A DNA stretch of 30,656 bases from a virus. The stretch is taken from the IMG/VR virus record IMGVR_UViG_3300031951_000836, positions 1 through 30,656 of that record; one strand, 5' to 3'. Made by a program: the position numbers and the translations under genes. The notes under the pieces are model-generated. The model worked only from the letters and a program-made list of their open reading frames with translations, was not told the DNA's origin and did no database searches. Shown here one piece after another: positions 16,251-25,400 of this stretch (the first letter of the stretch is position 1; every line of letters begins with the position of its first letter).

Positions 16251-17840
16251 TTAAGGAGCCGGAGAGTAATCTCTTCGACTGAGAGTAACTCTAGTCTTGA
16301 TTCCTTGGTCTTTTCTGAGGTCGTATTCATATTTGATGCCCGTTACCACATAGACTCCAGTATATGTATCGCTCAGAACAGCTGATGAATTTCCGTCCTG
16401 CGGATTCTGAAAGCTGTCAATTATCTTTTTGAGCTCTGTGCTTTGAGCTAGTTGCCCTGCTAAACCCGGGTTCATCACTTTATTTAAGACTTCATTGTTC
16501 AAAGTCGCTGATGCCGCAGGAGTTCCATAGCTAAAAATAGTGACGAAAATTCTGTCATACATCGTGATTGTTTGATCTAACTGGTCCAACACTATCTCTA
16601 TTCCAAATTTATCAATTTCTTTCAAGTTTTGAGAGTTAAAGACGTTAGAATAGAAAAAATTCTTGTGCATATTTCCACACTGCTTTCCGAGATACTTCAT
16701 TTTGAAATTAAGTACCTTGTCAATAGGTGTGCTAGCGTCTCCTTTTTCATATTCTCTAACGAAGCTTTCAGGGTTCGTCTTATCAGGAACATATCTCCCT
16801 TTCAAAAGAACTGTAGCATCATTTCCAGTGTTAGAAAGAGCTTCAGCATATTCGCTGATGAATTTCCTTTCTATCATGTCATAGTACTGATTGAATTTTC
16901 GGTACCCTGTTGCGTTAGTAATTTGATTTGCTCTGTTGAAAGGTGAATACTCTCTAACATATTTTCCGCTTCCTTGGAAGCCTTCATAGTTGCCGTAGAT
17001 TTGAGGATAATTGACTCCTTCGTTTCCAGTCTTAGGAAATCCAGTTGGGTTTGCCGAGAAGTCCACCGCACCGTAATTTTTAGCAACTGAAACCGTTCCA
17101 TCGTGATTGAAAAGACGATTCAGTTCCACGAAATTCATGTTGTAAAATTGATCGACAAATACAGTGAAGAAAGATTCTTCATCGAGATAAGCACTCTTAG
17201 AAATAGATTCAATGAAATCTATCGGATAGTCTGTAGGATTGATCCAAACCATGTCATCGCTGGTAGATTCGACGTTAGAAGCAAAGCCTAGTCCATAGCT
17301 GTTAGAAATCTTTAACATAGCATTGAAGCTAGTGTCTTTCAAAGAAGTGCAAGTATCCCTATAGAGGCTAGGGATTCTCATGTTCCCTGATACTTTATAT
17401 GTCGTGGTGTCTGCGCCGATTTCCTGAAAGGAAGTGACGTTAAAGTCAATTCTGACCGGCTTGTAAAACTTGTCGTCACCGGGTCCTCTGAGAAAGAGAG
17501 AAACGACTGTGCTATCGCCTAATACTCTGGAGCCCTTGTATTTTTGATCATTGTCATTAAAAGTAAAAGAGAGGCTAGGTAAAAAAGAACCACCTACAGT
17601 TAATTTCATCAAACTCACGCTTCCTACGTCTAAGACGTCTCCGTCTATAGCTATAAGAGGTGTTCCAGCTCCCATGAATTTAGAGGGCTCGATAGGCATT
17701 GCAGGCGCTCCCTGACCGGGAGTTCCTGTCTTAGTTTCCAGGTTAGGTATCGCTAGAGGATCTAAGACTATTTTCTTTGGATCGACTCTAGTGATCTGGA
17801 CAATTTTCGCTTGATCTATCGGAAAAGGTTTTCCTGGCAT
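16251..17840 (-). CDS. Baseplate hub protein, T4 gp27 / phage GPD-like (529 aa)
   Basis: The protein is 529 residues. After a Pro/Gly-rich N-terminus (residues 30-60), strands at about 75-155 fit the first beta domain of the hub. Residues 170-189 (TSFNAMLKISNSYGLGFASN) and 211-244 (ending in NFVELNRLF) match the pattern of gp27/GPD/VgrG hub proteins, in which a short helix is followed by 'LGLGFxSN' and then by 'SFFxxxxDxxYxxNFVELN'. The hub is a trimer that joins the tail tube to the spike. The C-terminal strands (TYTGVYVVTGIKYEYD, KTRVTLSRRDYSP) are typical of hub proteins. It lies 2 bases after the gp53/LysM-like gene and two genes before the spike, the expected neighbourhood. The start ATG follows an A/T-rich leader. 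Confidence 0.82.
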   Translation of the reverse strand: MPGKPFPIDQAKIVQITRVDPKKIVLDPLAIPNLETKTGTPGQGAPAMPIEPSKFMGAGTPLIAIDGDVLDVGSVSLMKLTVGGSFLPSLSFTFNDNDQKYKGSRVLGDSTVVSLFLRGPGDDKFYKPVRIDFNVTSFQEIGADTTTYKVSGNMRIPSLYRDTCTSLKDTSFNAMLKISNSYGLGFASNVESTSDDMVWINPTDYPIDFIESISKSAYLDEESFFTVFVDQFYNMNFVELNRLFNHDGTVSVAKNYGAVDFSANPTGFPKTGNEGVNYPQIYGNYEGFQGSGKYVREYSPFNRANQITNATGYRKFNQYYDMIERKFISEYAEALSNTGNDATVLLKGRYVPDKTNPESFVREYEKGDASTPIDKVLNFKMKYLGKQCGNMHKNFFYSNVFNSQNLKEIDKFGIEIVLDQLDQTITMYDRIFVTIFSYGTPAASATLNNEVLNKVMNPGLAGQLAQSTELKKIIDSFQNPQDGNSSAVLSDTYTGVYVVTGIKYEYDLRKDQGIKTRVTLSRRDYSPAP

Positions 17841-17842
17841 AT

Positions 17843-18388
17843 TTAAGAATTAACTAATCTGGTTGGTAGGTTGGTGCCCATCGCTAAATAACCTGAAGAG
17901 AGCTCAGTCTTCACATTTTCTCCCGGCTGAAGCTGATTAGGCGGTAAAGGAGTCGTAACTCCTGTTGGCTGTTTAGATGCTATCTCAGAAAGTCTAGCCA
18001 ATCTGCTAGGATCTATCGTAGACTGATCTTGATTGTTGCCAGTAGAAGATGCAGTACCCGTAATCTCTAGAGGTTTGTACACTGTAGGATACGAATAATA
18101 TGCAGACTCGTTATCTCGAGGTGATATCGGTACGAAAAGAATTTCTCCCTGTCCGACTGAAAAGGGGTTGAAAATTCCATTGACTTTAAGCACTGAATCC
18201 AAATATGTAGGATCATCTAAAAAGTCTAATGCCAATAAGTCGGGTCTCGAGTTATATCTCTCACTCAGATACGTGATCGTACCTGGATCATTATCTTTGA
18301 AATCAAAAGAAGCTTGAGATAGATCAAAGTAGATATTACCCTGAGCGTCAACTGCTTCATTCTTATATTGCAGACTCTTAATTTCCAT
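17843..18388 (-). CDS. gp53/LysM-like baseplate protein (181 aa)
   Basis: The protein is 181 residues. Residues 37-107 carry a LysM or gp53-like pattern: ITYLSERYNSRPDLLALDFL, then DPTYLDSVLKVNGIFNPF, and GQGEILFVPI. In T4-like phages gp53 (and the related tail X/LysM proteins) has the order 'Asp-Pro-x-x-Tyr ... Val/Leu-Lys-x-Asn ... Asn-Pro-Phe ... G-x-x-L-x-x-P', which is seen here. LysM-type baseplate proteins contact neighbouring subunits and help to clamp wedges around the hub. The last 70 residues are a Pro, Ser and Thr rich tail. The start codon overlaps nothing upstream beyond the TAATG junction with the 763-aa gene, and the gp27-like gene starts 2 bases after its stop. Confidence 0.7.
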   Translation of the reverse strand: MEIKSLQYKNEAVDAQGNIYFDLSQASFDFKDNDPGTITYLSERYNSRPDLLALDFLDDPTYLDSVLKVNGIFNPFSVGQGEILFVPISPRDNESAYYSYPTVYKPLEITGTASSTGNNQDQSTIDPSRLARLSEIASKQPTGVTTPLPPNQLQPGENVKTELSSGYLAMGTNLPTRLVNS

Positions 18389-20679
18389 TAGCTACTTACA
18401 TTTAATCTTACGTTATCCAACGCCTGTAAAGCAGCCTCATTCGACTGTTGAACTGAAGGTTGGTATCTAGCGTAAGCGTTTATGGCTTTACTCTTGCCAT
18501 TGTTGAGATTCTGTTGTATGTTGACTGATGCTTTCAAAAGCTGTTGAGAAGCAGCATTCTGAAGAACTTGTAGATCTTGTGCAGATCCTGCGCCACTAGC
18601 GAAATTCTTTAGAGCTTGAGCAGAAGTGTTTCCGGCATTTCCACCTCTCTGAGGAGAATTGCCTTGAGAGGTCTGCTTATTAGAAGGAGCTCCCGATGAA
18701 GCTGTGCTCGTAGGTGTACTTTTCTGAGGGTCATATGATTTTCCAGTAGCATAAAGTCGACCGGTTCCACCGTTGAACATAGATTCAAAGTCGTCCCTGT
18801 CTCTAGGTTTTCCGTGGAAGAGTGTGACTTCAAGTTTTAATCCTGATGGAAAGTCATCTTTTCCAAGAGGTCCTACGAAAGACAATGTCGAAGTTTCCAA
18901 ATGAAGGTTACCAATCATCGCAATAGGATAGATCGGATTGCCTAAAGTTAAGTGCCATTCACCGTGTGGAGCACCACTGACCAAAGCAGGCAGAGCCAAA
19001 GGAGCAGGACCAGTACCGAATGCACTGGTTGCTAAGTCTCCCAGGAAGTTACCCATGAACTGGTTCAATATCTTAGCTGCTCCGTTCAAAAACGTTTTAG
19101 CCCAGTCTCCGTTAGCTGGAGATATTTTTCCATCTTTGACAGAAATACCGAAATCATTAGAAAGTTTCTTCTGGAGGGTCCCTTTTACGCTGTTAAAGAA
19201 ACCCATATAATCACCTTTTTGAAGTTTGCTGTAGTCACCGAAAGGCTCCGCGTTATAGCCGCTGGATCCATAGAAGCGATGAGCTCCACCCCAGAAATTA
19301 GCTCTATTGTAAGTGAGTACCAAGAGGTTGGCCATGATGTCCATCATAGCTACTCTAGGATTGATCATGTTGAAAGATCTCAGTTCATATTCGAAGACTA
19401 TGGTCATCTTCTGTTCGAAATTCAAACCTCTGTCTTGGATCGTATTTTTATTGATCACGTTGACCGGACCTATGACGTAGTTTTTCATAGTAGTTCCAAC
19501 GTAATCTATGCTATTAGCTCCAGTTTCTCGTGAAATTCTGGCTGCTAATTTTCCTTGTGGTGAGTTTCCTACTAAAGCGTCAGCTAAGAATTGGAATTTT
19601 CCCATTTTTTGATAGAGAGGAGTGCTCTCCGCCGAGGTTGTTCTCCCTGCGACGCTCTGATCATAAATATCAGCAGTCTGAGTCTTCCAGGTAAGTCCGT
19701 ATGTGATCTTTAGAATTTCTTCAAGCTTGTTACCAGTAGATTCTCCAAAATACGTAATTGCTCGAGCAATGTCAGGTTGAGATAGAGAAGCGAGACCTAT
19801 TCCTTCTGGAGCTCCAGAAGGATCTGAGACTGCAGAGCCTTTCTTTTCATTGACTGACTGCTGCATCTCTATCAAGCTCTTGATCTCTTCGTCTAAACCA
19901 TCGGCACCTTGTTGAGAAGTTAGAACGTTGTTAATTCTATTTCTAAGATTCTCGTCAGAGACATAAATATCGACATTTTTACCCTGTACGGAAACTTTAT
20001 CAGCAGGCTGATCACCGGTTGTTGCTCCAGCGCTAGCATCTTTTGTTTTTAGATAGAGCCTCTGTCCGTTGTAGATGTTATCACTGACAGGGTTAGCGAA
20101 TCTTCTAAGAATTATCATCTGATTGTTCGGAATCTTTTGATAGTATTTACAATAGATGAAATCTGAAGGGCTGAAAGACGCTCTAGCATTATTTCTATCA
20201 TCAGCGAAAAAATTGATGATCTGTCTAGCTGTAGGATTGCCTAAGAACTGTGGAGGTACTAACTTGCCGCCGCCTGCAGATTGAGAAAAATAATCGCTGT
20301 AGGCTGCTGCTAATTCCTTTCCGCTGACTCCTGGTGAAAGGTAAGGTCCTCTATACTGTAATAGCGAATAATCGTTGATGATGGCTTCAGGAAGACCCTT
20401 GTTCCAAGACGGTTTCGGTGCTTCTGTCGGATCTGGACGATCTACTCCGCCGTACTTAGTCATTAATCTAGCATTTACATCGTTGACTGTCGTGTTGTTC
20501 TGAGCATAGTTAGATATCGCAGTGAACATGCTGGACAGTCCTGTCCGAGGAGCGTCATAGACTAAGTTGGAGAGGGACAGAGATTTACGAGTATAGCTCG
20601 TAGGAGTAGTCTGGTAATTTCCCAAAGCGAGACTTATTTGGTCTATATATTCTAATAATCTTAGATAGAATCCAGCCAA
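18388..20679 (-). CDS. Large tail/baseplate protein (763 aa), TTG start
   Basis: The protein is 763 residues. The start is a TTG at 20679, 19 bases inside the previous gene; the next Met is at about residue 51, so the TTG start best keeps the conserved-looking helical N-terminus. Residues 330-400 and 410-480 hold mixed strands and helices (for example FEQKMTIVFEYELRSFNMIN). Residues 575-645 form a distinctive block: LGNPIYPIAMIGNLHLETS, then GPLGKDDFPSGL and HGKPRDRDDFESMFN ending in GTGRLY. I believe this block recurs in tail proteins of large T4-like phages, but I cannot name the T4 counterpart. The last 115 residues are low-complexity Gln, Ser, Asn and Ala. It opens the hub block and is coupled to the gp53-like gene by a TAATG overlap. 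A tube-end or hub role is inferred. Confidence 0.72.
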   Translation of the reverse strand: MAGFYLRLLEYIDQISLALGNYQTTPTSYTRKSLSLSNLVYDAPRTGLSSMFTAISNYAQNNTTVNDVNARLMTKYGGVDRPDPTEAPKPSWNKGLPEAIINDYSLLQYRGPYLSPGVSGKELAAAYSDYFSQSAGGGKLVPPQFLGNPTARQIINFFADDRNNARASFSPSDFIYCKYYQKIPNNQMIILRRFANPVSDNIYNGQRLYLKTKDASAGATTGDQPADKVSVQGKNVDIYVSDENLRNRINNVLTSQQGADGLDEEIKSLIEMQQSVNEKKGSAVSDPSGAPEGIGLASLSQPDIARAITYFGESTGNKLEEILKITYGLTWKTQTADIYDQSVAGRTTSAESTPLYQKMGKFQFLADALVGNSPQGKLAARISRETGANSIDYVGTTMKNYVIGPVNVINKNTIQDRGLNFEQKMTIVFEYELRSFNMINPRVAMMDIMANLLVLTYNRANFWGGAHRFYGSSGYNAEPFGDYSKLQKGDYMGFFNSVKGTLQKKLSNDFGISVKDGKISPANGDWAKTFLNGAAKILNQFMGNFLGDLATSAFGTGPAPLALPALVSGAPHGEWHLTLGNPIYPIAMIGNLHLETSTLSFVGPLGKDDFPSGLKLEVTLFHGKPRDRDDFESMFNGGTGRLYATGKSYDPQKSTPTSTASSGAPSNKQTSQGNSPQRGGNAGNTSAQALKNFASGAGSAQDLQVLQNAASQQLLKASVNIQQNLNNGKSKAINAYARYQPSVQQSNEAALQALDNVRLNVSS

Positions 20680-21221
20680 AGCCTCGGTTCGATCCCTGCT
20701 CTTCTAATGAGATCACCAAAACCTATTTCTAAATTTCTGTTGAATTCTTTTTGGGAACCTAGACTGAAACAACCTTTGTAGAAAGGGCGTACTGAGTTTC
20801 TTTTGATCTCTGAAAACCAGCGGCTGATCAAAAAGAAAACAACATCGCTGAAGAGTTCTTCAAGATTCTTTTTTGTAGGGGACGTCATTACTGAATCTAC
20901 GTGAACGTAGAATCTGGCTTCATCGGCTTTGTTAAACCTCTCAATGATCTCTTCTAAGCTCTTAAAATCCTCATCTTTAATCCGAGTAGCTCTAATCTTC
21001 TTATCAATGTCTCGGAAAAAAGTCATGTCGAAGAAGTGAGTTTTGATGTAATGTAAGGTGTCATAGAACCCCACAATCTTAATCAGATATGAAGGGTTGT
21101 GAGCGTCCCACTTGACTTCTTTCACTATACCTCGAACGGGTATCAGAGTGTTGGGGTGACTAGAAGAGACGAGTATGCAGTAGATGGTTCTCCCTATTCT
21201 GTAAGTCTTTGGCTGTTTCAT
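20661..21221 (-). CDS. Unknown protein of the hub block (186 aa)
   Basis: The protein is 186 residues. The N-terminal 55 are beta-like (YRIGRTIYCILVSSSHPNTL, then IPVRGIVKEVKWDAHNPSYL) and could be a small SH3 or Tudor-type barrel. The remainder is helical with many Arg, Lys and Phe residues and ends with FGDLIRRAGIEPRLWLDSI. No catalytic motif is visible. The start codon overlaps the stop of the 150-aa gene by 4 bases (ATGA), and its 3' end overlaps the 763-aa gene by 19 bases. Tight coupling to the hub genes suggests an assembly role such as that of T4 gp26, gp28 or gp51, which is inference. Confidence 0.7.
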   Translation of the reverse strand: MKQPKTYRIGRTIYCILVSSSHPNTLIPVRGIVKEVKWDAHNPSYLIKIVGFYDTLHYIKTHFFDMTFFRDIDKKIRATRIKDEDFKSLEEIIERFNKADEARFYVHVDSVMTSPTKKNLEELFSDVVFFLISRWFSEIKRNSVRPFYKGCFSLGSQKEFNRNLEIGFGDLIRRAGIEPRLWLDSI

Positions 21222-21670
21222 GAAAAAGTCTTGACATCGTGAAAGAGAGAATTGTAGCCTTTTTCGAGATCTTGATCTCTAGAGACTAAAATAAAAGTGA
21301 AAGGCTGTTTGTAAAAATCTTTGATCATTGATCTAAGACCTTTGATCATTTCTTTATCCAGATCACTGATCACATAATAGACTTTAGTTTCTTCGTTACA
21401 ATCTACGAGAAGAGTTTTCTGAAGAAGAGCATAGACTTTGGAATAGACTACCATTTCGTTGGGCTCACTGAGATAGACATCATTCTTCGTCAGCTTATTA
21501 TAGATGTCAATGTAGCTGATTTTAATCGCCTTAGCGTTTACTCTACCAAGGTACTTTTTTATCGCAAGTGCATCCTTGGCGTACACGCAGTAAAACTCCA
21601 TCCAATCTGATCTGTGTTTAGGCTTGAGCCTTTCTGTCTCTGTTTCTGAAAATGGTGGTATGCCATTCAT
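21218..21670 (-). CDS. Unknown protein (150 aa), start uncertain
   Basis: The protein is 150 residues from the ATG at 21670, which overlaps the previous gene by 53 bases. An in-frame ATG at 21601 (residue 24, MEFYCVYAKDALAIKKYL) would begin 16 bases after the 103-aa stop and is the more usual spacing; the longer form is listed because it is open. The core alternates strands and helices (YYVISDLDKEMIKGLRSMIK, FTFILVSRDQDL), as in alpha/beta nucleotide-binding folds, but there is no Walker A motif. The stop overlaps the 186-aa start (ATGA). The function is unknown. Confidence 0.65.
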   Translation of the reverse strand: MNGIPPFSETETERLKPKHRSDWMEFYCVYAKDALAIKKYLGRVNAKAIKISYIDIYNKLTKNDVYLSEPNEMVVYSKVYALLQKTLLVDCNEETKVYYVISDLDKEMIKGLRSMIKDFYKQPFTFILVSRDQDLEKGYNSLFHDVKTFS

Positions 21671-21929
21671 CGAGGAATTTATCTATTTTCTCTTTCTCGT
21701 AACCTAATTCTTGCCAGAATTTGACCATCGAGTTTTCTTTCTGTTGTAATTGTTCGTAGACTTGTTTGTCGTAAAATTCCATGTTCTGAGAGTGGATCTC
21801 TCTGCCCTTCTTTATATTCTCAGAAGTAAATTGACACCATTCGTTGAATGGGAGATCTCTCTTAGCTCTGAGGATACCTGCAGCTTTCATGTAAGATCTT
21901 CTCTGTTTGCGATTAGGAGTTTGACTCAT
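21618..21929 (-). CDS. Small basic helical protein (103 aa)
   Basis: The protein is 103 residues with a very basic N-terminus (PNRKQRRSYMKAAGILRAKR) followed by helices with Gln, Glu and Lys (YDKQVYEQLQQKENSMVKFW, YEKEKIDKFLDEW). The start overlaps the 173-aa gene by 17 bases and the stop overlaps the next gene's long form by 53. The basic head could bind RNA, DNA or an acidic partner. No family is recognised; it is kept as real because the frame fits the run of overlapping genes. Confidence 0.65.
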   Translation of the reverse strand: MSQTPNRKQRRSYMKAAGILRAKRDLPFNEWCQFTSENIKKGREIHSQNMEFYDKQVYEQLQQKENSMVKFWQELGYEKEKIDKFLDEWHTTIFRNRDRKAQA

Positions 21930-22434
21930 AGTATTCAGTGATGAATTTTTTTGTTTTGTTTTTTACAGCTTCTTTGATCGAAGAATCGTCTAGTTGATCA
22001 ATTATGTATTGATACAAATCTTCGTATATCTCGTCTCCGAAAGAAGACTTGAGAACTTCTATCATCTCTTTCTTAGGCACTTTAACAGAAAATGAAATCT
22101 CCAGCTCTTCAGCTTCTCTATTTTTTTGTGCCATTAAGAGACGCATAACTGGACTCTGTAAAACTTCTTTGACCGGAGGCGCTGTATACGCAGGAGCCGG
22201 TGTAAATTGAGGCGCTTGTTCAATTGCAGATTCTTCTGCGATCTTTGCCTGATGTTCAGGAACCTCTATGAGATATTCTAACAGGAGGTCTGCGTTTATT
22301 CTTTTCCCTGATTCAAAGACTACAAAATTTAGACCATTTTCGTCTAAATTATCTTGTACAGTTTCTATTCTACCAGTGTAATCACCCTTGACCCATTGGT
22401 AATATCTGTTTTCATATTGAACTAGCTCACCCAT
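21913..22434 (-). CDS. Unknown protein with SH3-like N-terminus (173 aa), start codon inside a hairpin
   Basis: The protein is 173 residues. The N-terminal 55 look like a small beta barrel (YYQWVKGDYTGRIETVQDN, LNFVVFESGKRINADLLLEY). A Pro and Ala rich linker (QFTPAPAYTAPPVKEV) follows, and then a helical acidic and Lys-rich domain (VPKKEMIEVLKSSFGDEIYE, DDSSIKEAVKNKTKKFI). I do not recognise the family. The gene is the first after the giant fibre gene (39-base gap), and its ATG lies within a 15-bp stem, so its translation is probably controlled. It overlaps the 103-aa gene by 17 bases. An assembly factor for fibre or hub is possible from context only. Confidence 0.72.
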   Translation of the reverse strand: MGELVQYENRYYQWVKGDYTGRIETVQDNLDENGLNFVVFESGKRINADLLLEYLIEVPEHQAKIAEESAIEQAPQFTPAPAYTAPPVKEVLQSPVMRLLMAQKNREAEELEISFSVKVPKKEMIEVLKSSFGDEIYEDLYQYIIDQLDDSSIKEAVKNKTKKFITEYYESNS

Positions 22435-22454
22435 AAGTCTTATAGATGAGCTAG
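22422..22454 (-). promoter_or_regulatory. RNA hairpin covering the start codon of the 173-aa gene
   Basis: The 33-base element has two 15-base arms and a 3-base loop (GAC in the mRNA). In the leftward mRNA the arms give 13 Watson-Crick and 2 G-U pairs. On the plus strand the same two positions are A-C mismatches, so the structure fits the mRNA strand only. The ATG at 22434-22432 lies in the 3' arm next to the loop. No U-tract follows, so it is not an intrinsic terminator. Confidence 0.7.
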
Positions 22455-22473
22455 ATAGAAAGTTTCAAAACTA

Positions 22474-25400
22474 TTAAGGAAGACCGCCAAAACCGAGAAC
22501 ATTGAGTCTCGCGTTGGCTGACCAGTAGATACTGGTGCTTGCTGCACCTGTAACAGTTACCGTTAATCTCGGATAACCTGTAGCATTGTTAACTGCAACT
22601 GTTGCAGTCCATGTGCTTGCAGATGTATCTTCAGCGATAACTTCTTCGGTGATAGCGTCAATCACTGCTCCCGTACTAGAAGCTATTCTTATAGCTCCGG
22701 TAAATCTGTGATACCATCCCAGCGTTCCCGCTGAATTTGCAGCTGCCACATCTATTGAAAATCCTACTACACCTTGGATAGCGGTCGTTGTAGGTATGCT
22801 TGTAGTGCTGCCGTCTATTTTAAGCAGAGTAGGAGTTGCGTTAGCTGTAATGTTGCTCAACACATATTCTGTTAAAGTAAGTCTATTAACGCTTGCGACT
22901 GAGAAGTTACCAAAGAAGGATCTATTGACTATTCCGAATGAAGGCTGTTCCTGTGAAAGAAGTCCATTGTACAAACTACCAGCATTCTCAACCATGAACA
23001 TTTGGTTCAAGTTGTTATCGAAACCGTGTATGATATCTGTTGCGCTGGTTGCAATGATGTTCAAACGGGCACCTTGCTGAGAAGTACCACCTACTGTTAT
23101 GACTTGGCTAGTTCCGTTCAGGCCTTCAAAGATAGGAGTCTGCGTAGTACCTATAGTAGTAGATCCTGTAAACTTAACGATGTAACCGGAAGTTCCACTT
23201 ACTGATACGCTAGTTCCACTGGTTCCTGCTGTTCCGCTAGAACCGGAAGTTCCTGCTGTTCCGCTTGAACCCGAAGTTCCACTGGTTCCTGCTGTTCCAC
23301 TAGAACCTGATGTTCCTGCAGATCCACTAGTTCCTGCAGTTCCGCTTGAACCCGAAGTTCCACTAGTTCCTGCAGTTCCGCTTGAACCCGAAGTTCCACT
23401 AGTTCCTGCAGTTCCGCTTGAACCCGAAGTTCCACTAGTTCCTGCAGTTCCGCTTGAACCTGATGTTCCTGCAGATCCACTAGTTCCCGAAGTTCCACTT
23501 GAACCAGAAGTTCCACTAGTTCCTGCAGTTCCGCTAGAGCCCGAAGTTCCTGCAGTTCCGCTAGAGCCCGAAGTTCCCGAAGTTCCACTTGAACCAGAAG
23601 TTCCACTAGTTCCTGCAGTTCCGCTAGAGCCCGAAGTTCCTGCAGTTCCGCTAGAGCCCGAAGTTCCTGCAGTTCCGCTTGAACCTGAAGTTCCACTGGA
23701 ACCTGATGTACCAGAAGTTCCTGCAGATCCACTAGTTCCTGATGTTCCACTAGTTCCGCTTGAACCTGAAGTTCCACTAGTTCCGCTAGATCCAGACGTT
23801 CCGCTAGAACCTGAAGTTCCGCTAGTTCCGCTAGATCCAGACGTTCCGCTAGAACCTGAAGTTCCGCTAGATCCAGACGTTCCGCTAGAACCTGAAGTTC
23901 CGCTAGTTCCGCTAGAACCTGAAGTTCCATTGATAGCAGCTTTTTCAAATGAGATGAAGCATTCGTCGCCTACTGATAAACTACCGCTAGCTGAAACTAG
24001 CCAAGTACCACCGCCAGGTCTACCAAGAGTAAGTTCATTTGTGGTACTTAAAATATAATTGGCATTAAATAGTCCGTAAACTGCTGGGTTGCTCGCTTTT
24101 ACTATCTGAACATAAACATTGTCACCTGTTCCGCTGCCGCCACCCGGTGCATTGATCAAATACTCTAACACTGTAGTCCATGAAGTACCGTTCGAATCTA
24201 CCGCATAAACACCTAGAGCTGTTATGTTTGCTATCGGCATCGGTGTCTGGTTACCAGGTGAAGCCGCAAATTGACCAGTTGTTAAGGGATTATTGTCTTG
24301 CTTATAGACCCATTTTCCAGTTAAGGCACCGTATGCGCTCTGTCCACTGGTTCCTGCCGCACCGCTAGAACCTGAAGTTCCTGCTGTTCCGCTAGAACCA
24401 GATGTTCCTTCAGATCCGCTAGTTCCTGCTGTACCACTAGATCCTGAAGTTCCAGATGTTCCACTAGATCCTGATGTTCCACTGCTGCCTGAAGTTCCAG
24501 ATGTTCCACTAGAACCGCTAGTCCCATCAGAACCCGATGTTCCACTGCTGCCTGAAGTTCCAGCCGTTCCGCTAGAACCGCTAGTCCCATCAGAACCCGA
24601 AGTTCCGCTAGAACCTGAAATTCCAGATGTTCCACTAGATCCTGAAGTTCCGCTTGTACCACTGGAGCCTGAAGTGCCTGAAGATCCGCTAGTTCCAGAG
24701 CTTCCCGACGTACCAGCCGGTGTTGCTAACGTGGTTACTATATACGAATAGTGTAAGGTTCCTTCTGTATAGAAGGTTACCGTTCTAAGAGCATTATCAT
24801 TATTGTTAACGTACAGATCGACTATGATTCTGTCTGAAGTAGCCAATACAGCCGTCGTTGCTACTGAATTTATTTTTATCTCAACAGGATTCGTGTTGTT
24901 CTGATCCCATCCTATCGGAGTTACGTCTGATGTGAATAATGTCGTCTTCGTTCCTCCTGTAGTATAACTCGAAACTACGTAATAAACAGTTAAATTATCG
25001 TTTACTGCGGCTTTGGTAAAATAAAGATATGCGTGCCACAAGCCGTTAGGTATTACCGGAATTCCTGGAACTCCAGGGTCTGTGATGAATCCACCGCCTA
25101 CTAAAACATCTTGCTGATTCGCAGTCAAATTCACCGCGACAGTGCTTTGAGCTGCTCCATCTGTAAATTCACCTAGTTCTTTGTATGTGCTTACGCCTTG
25201 TGAAACCGACTGATTGAAGAATAAGTTCTGCCCTCCTGATATACCATTTTCTCCAGAAGAACCTGATGAACCGCTAGTTCCTCCCGTGCCAGATGTACCA
25301 GAAGATCCACCGGTCCCGCTAGATCCAGATGTTCCGCTAGAACCTGAAGTTCCACTTGAACCGCTAGTCCCATCAAAACCTGAAGTTCCGCTAGAACCAC

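Noticed and set aside
20686-20696. GGTTCGATCCC, like a tRNA T-loop
   Set aside because: It lies inside overlapping genes, and no acceptor stem, anticodon arm or D-arm can be found around it.
22474-23210. Possible diversity-generating retroelement target in the fibre C-terminus
   Set aside because: No reverse transcriptase gene or template repeat is in the window, and the C-terminal domain lacks the C-type-lectin end seen in such targets.
23199-23948. Minus-strand Leu-Ala-Glu-Leu-Gln repeat frames in the fibre region
   Set aside because: They are a shifted reading of the same collagen repeats (also at 24321-24662, 25191-25733, 26337-26819, 26946-27329, 27534-28178, 28275-28601 and 28800-29351). 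They overlap the complete fibre gene and have no separate start context.
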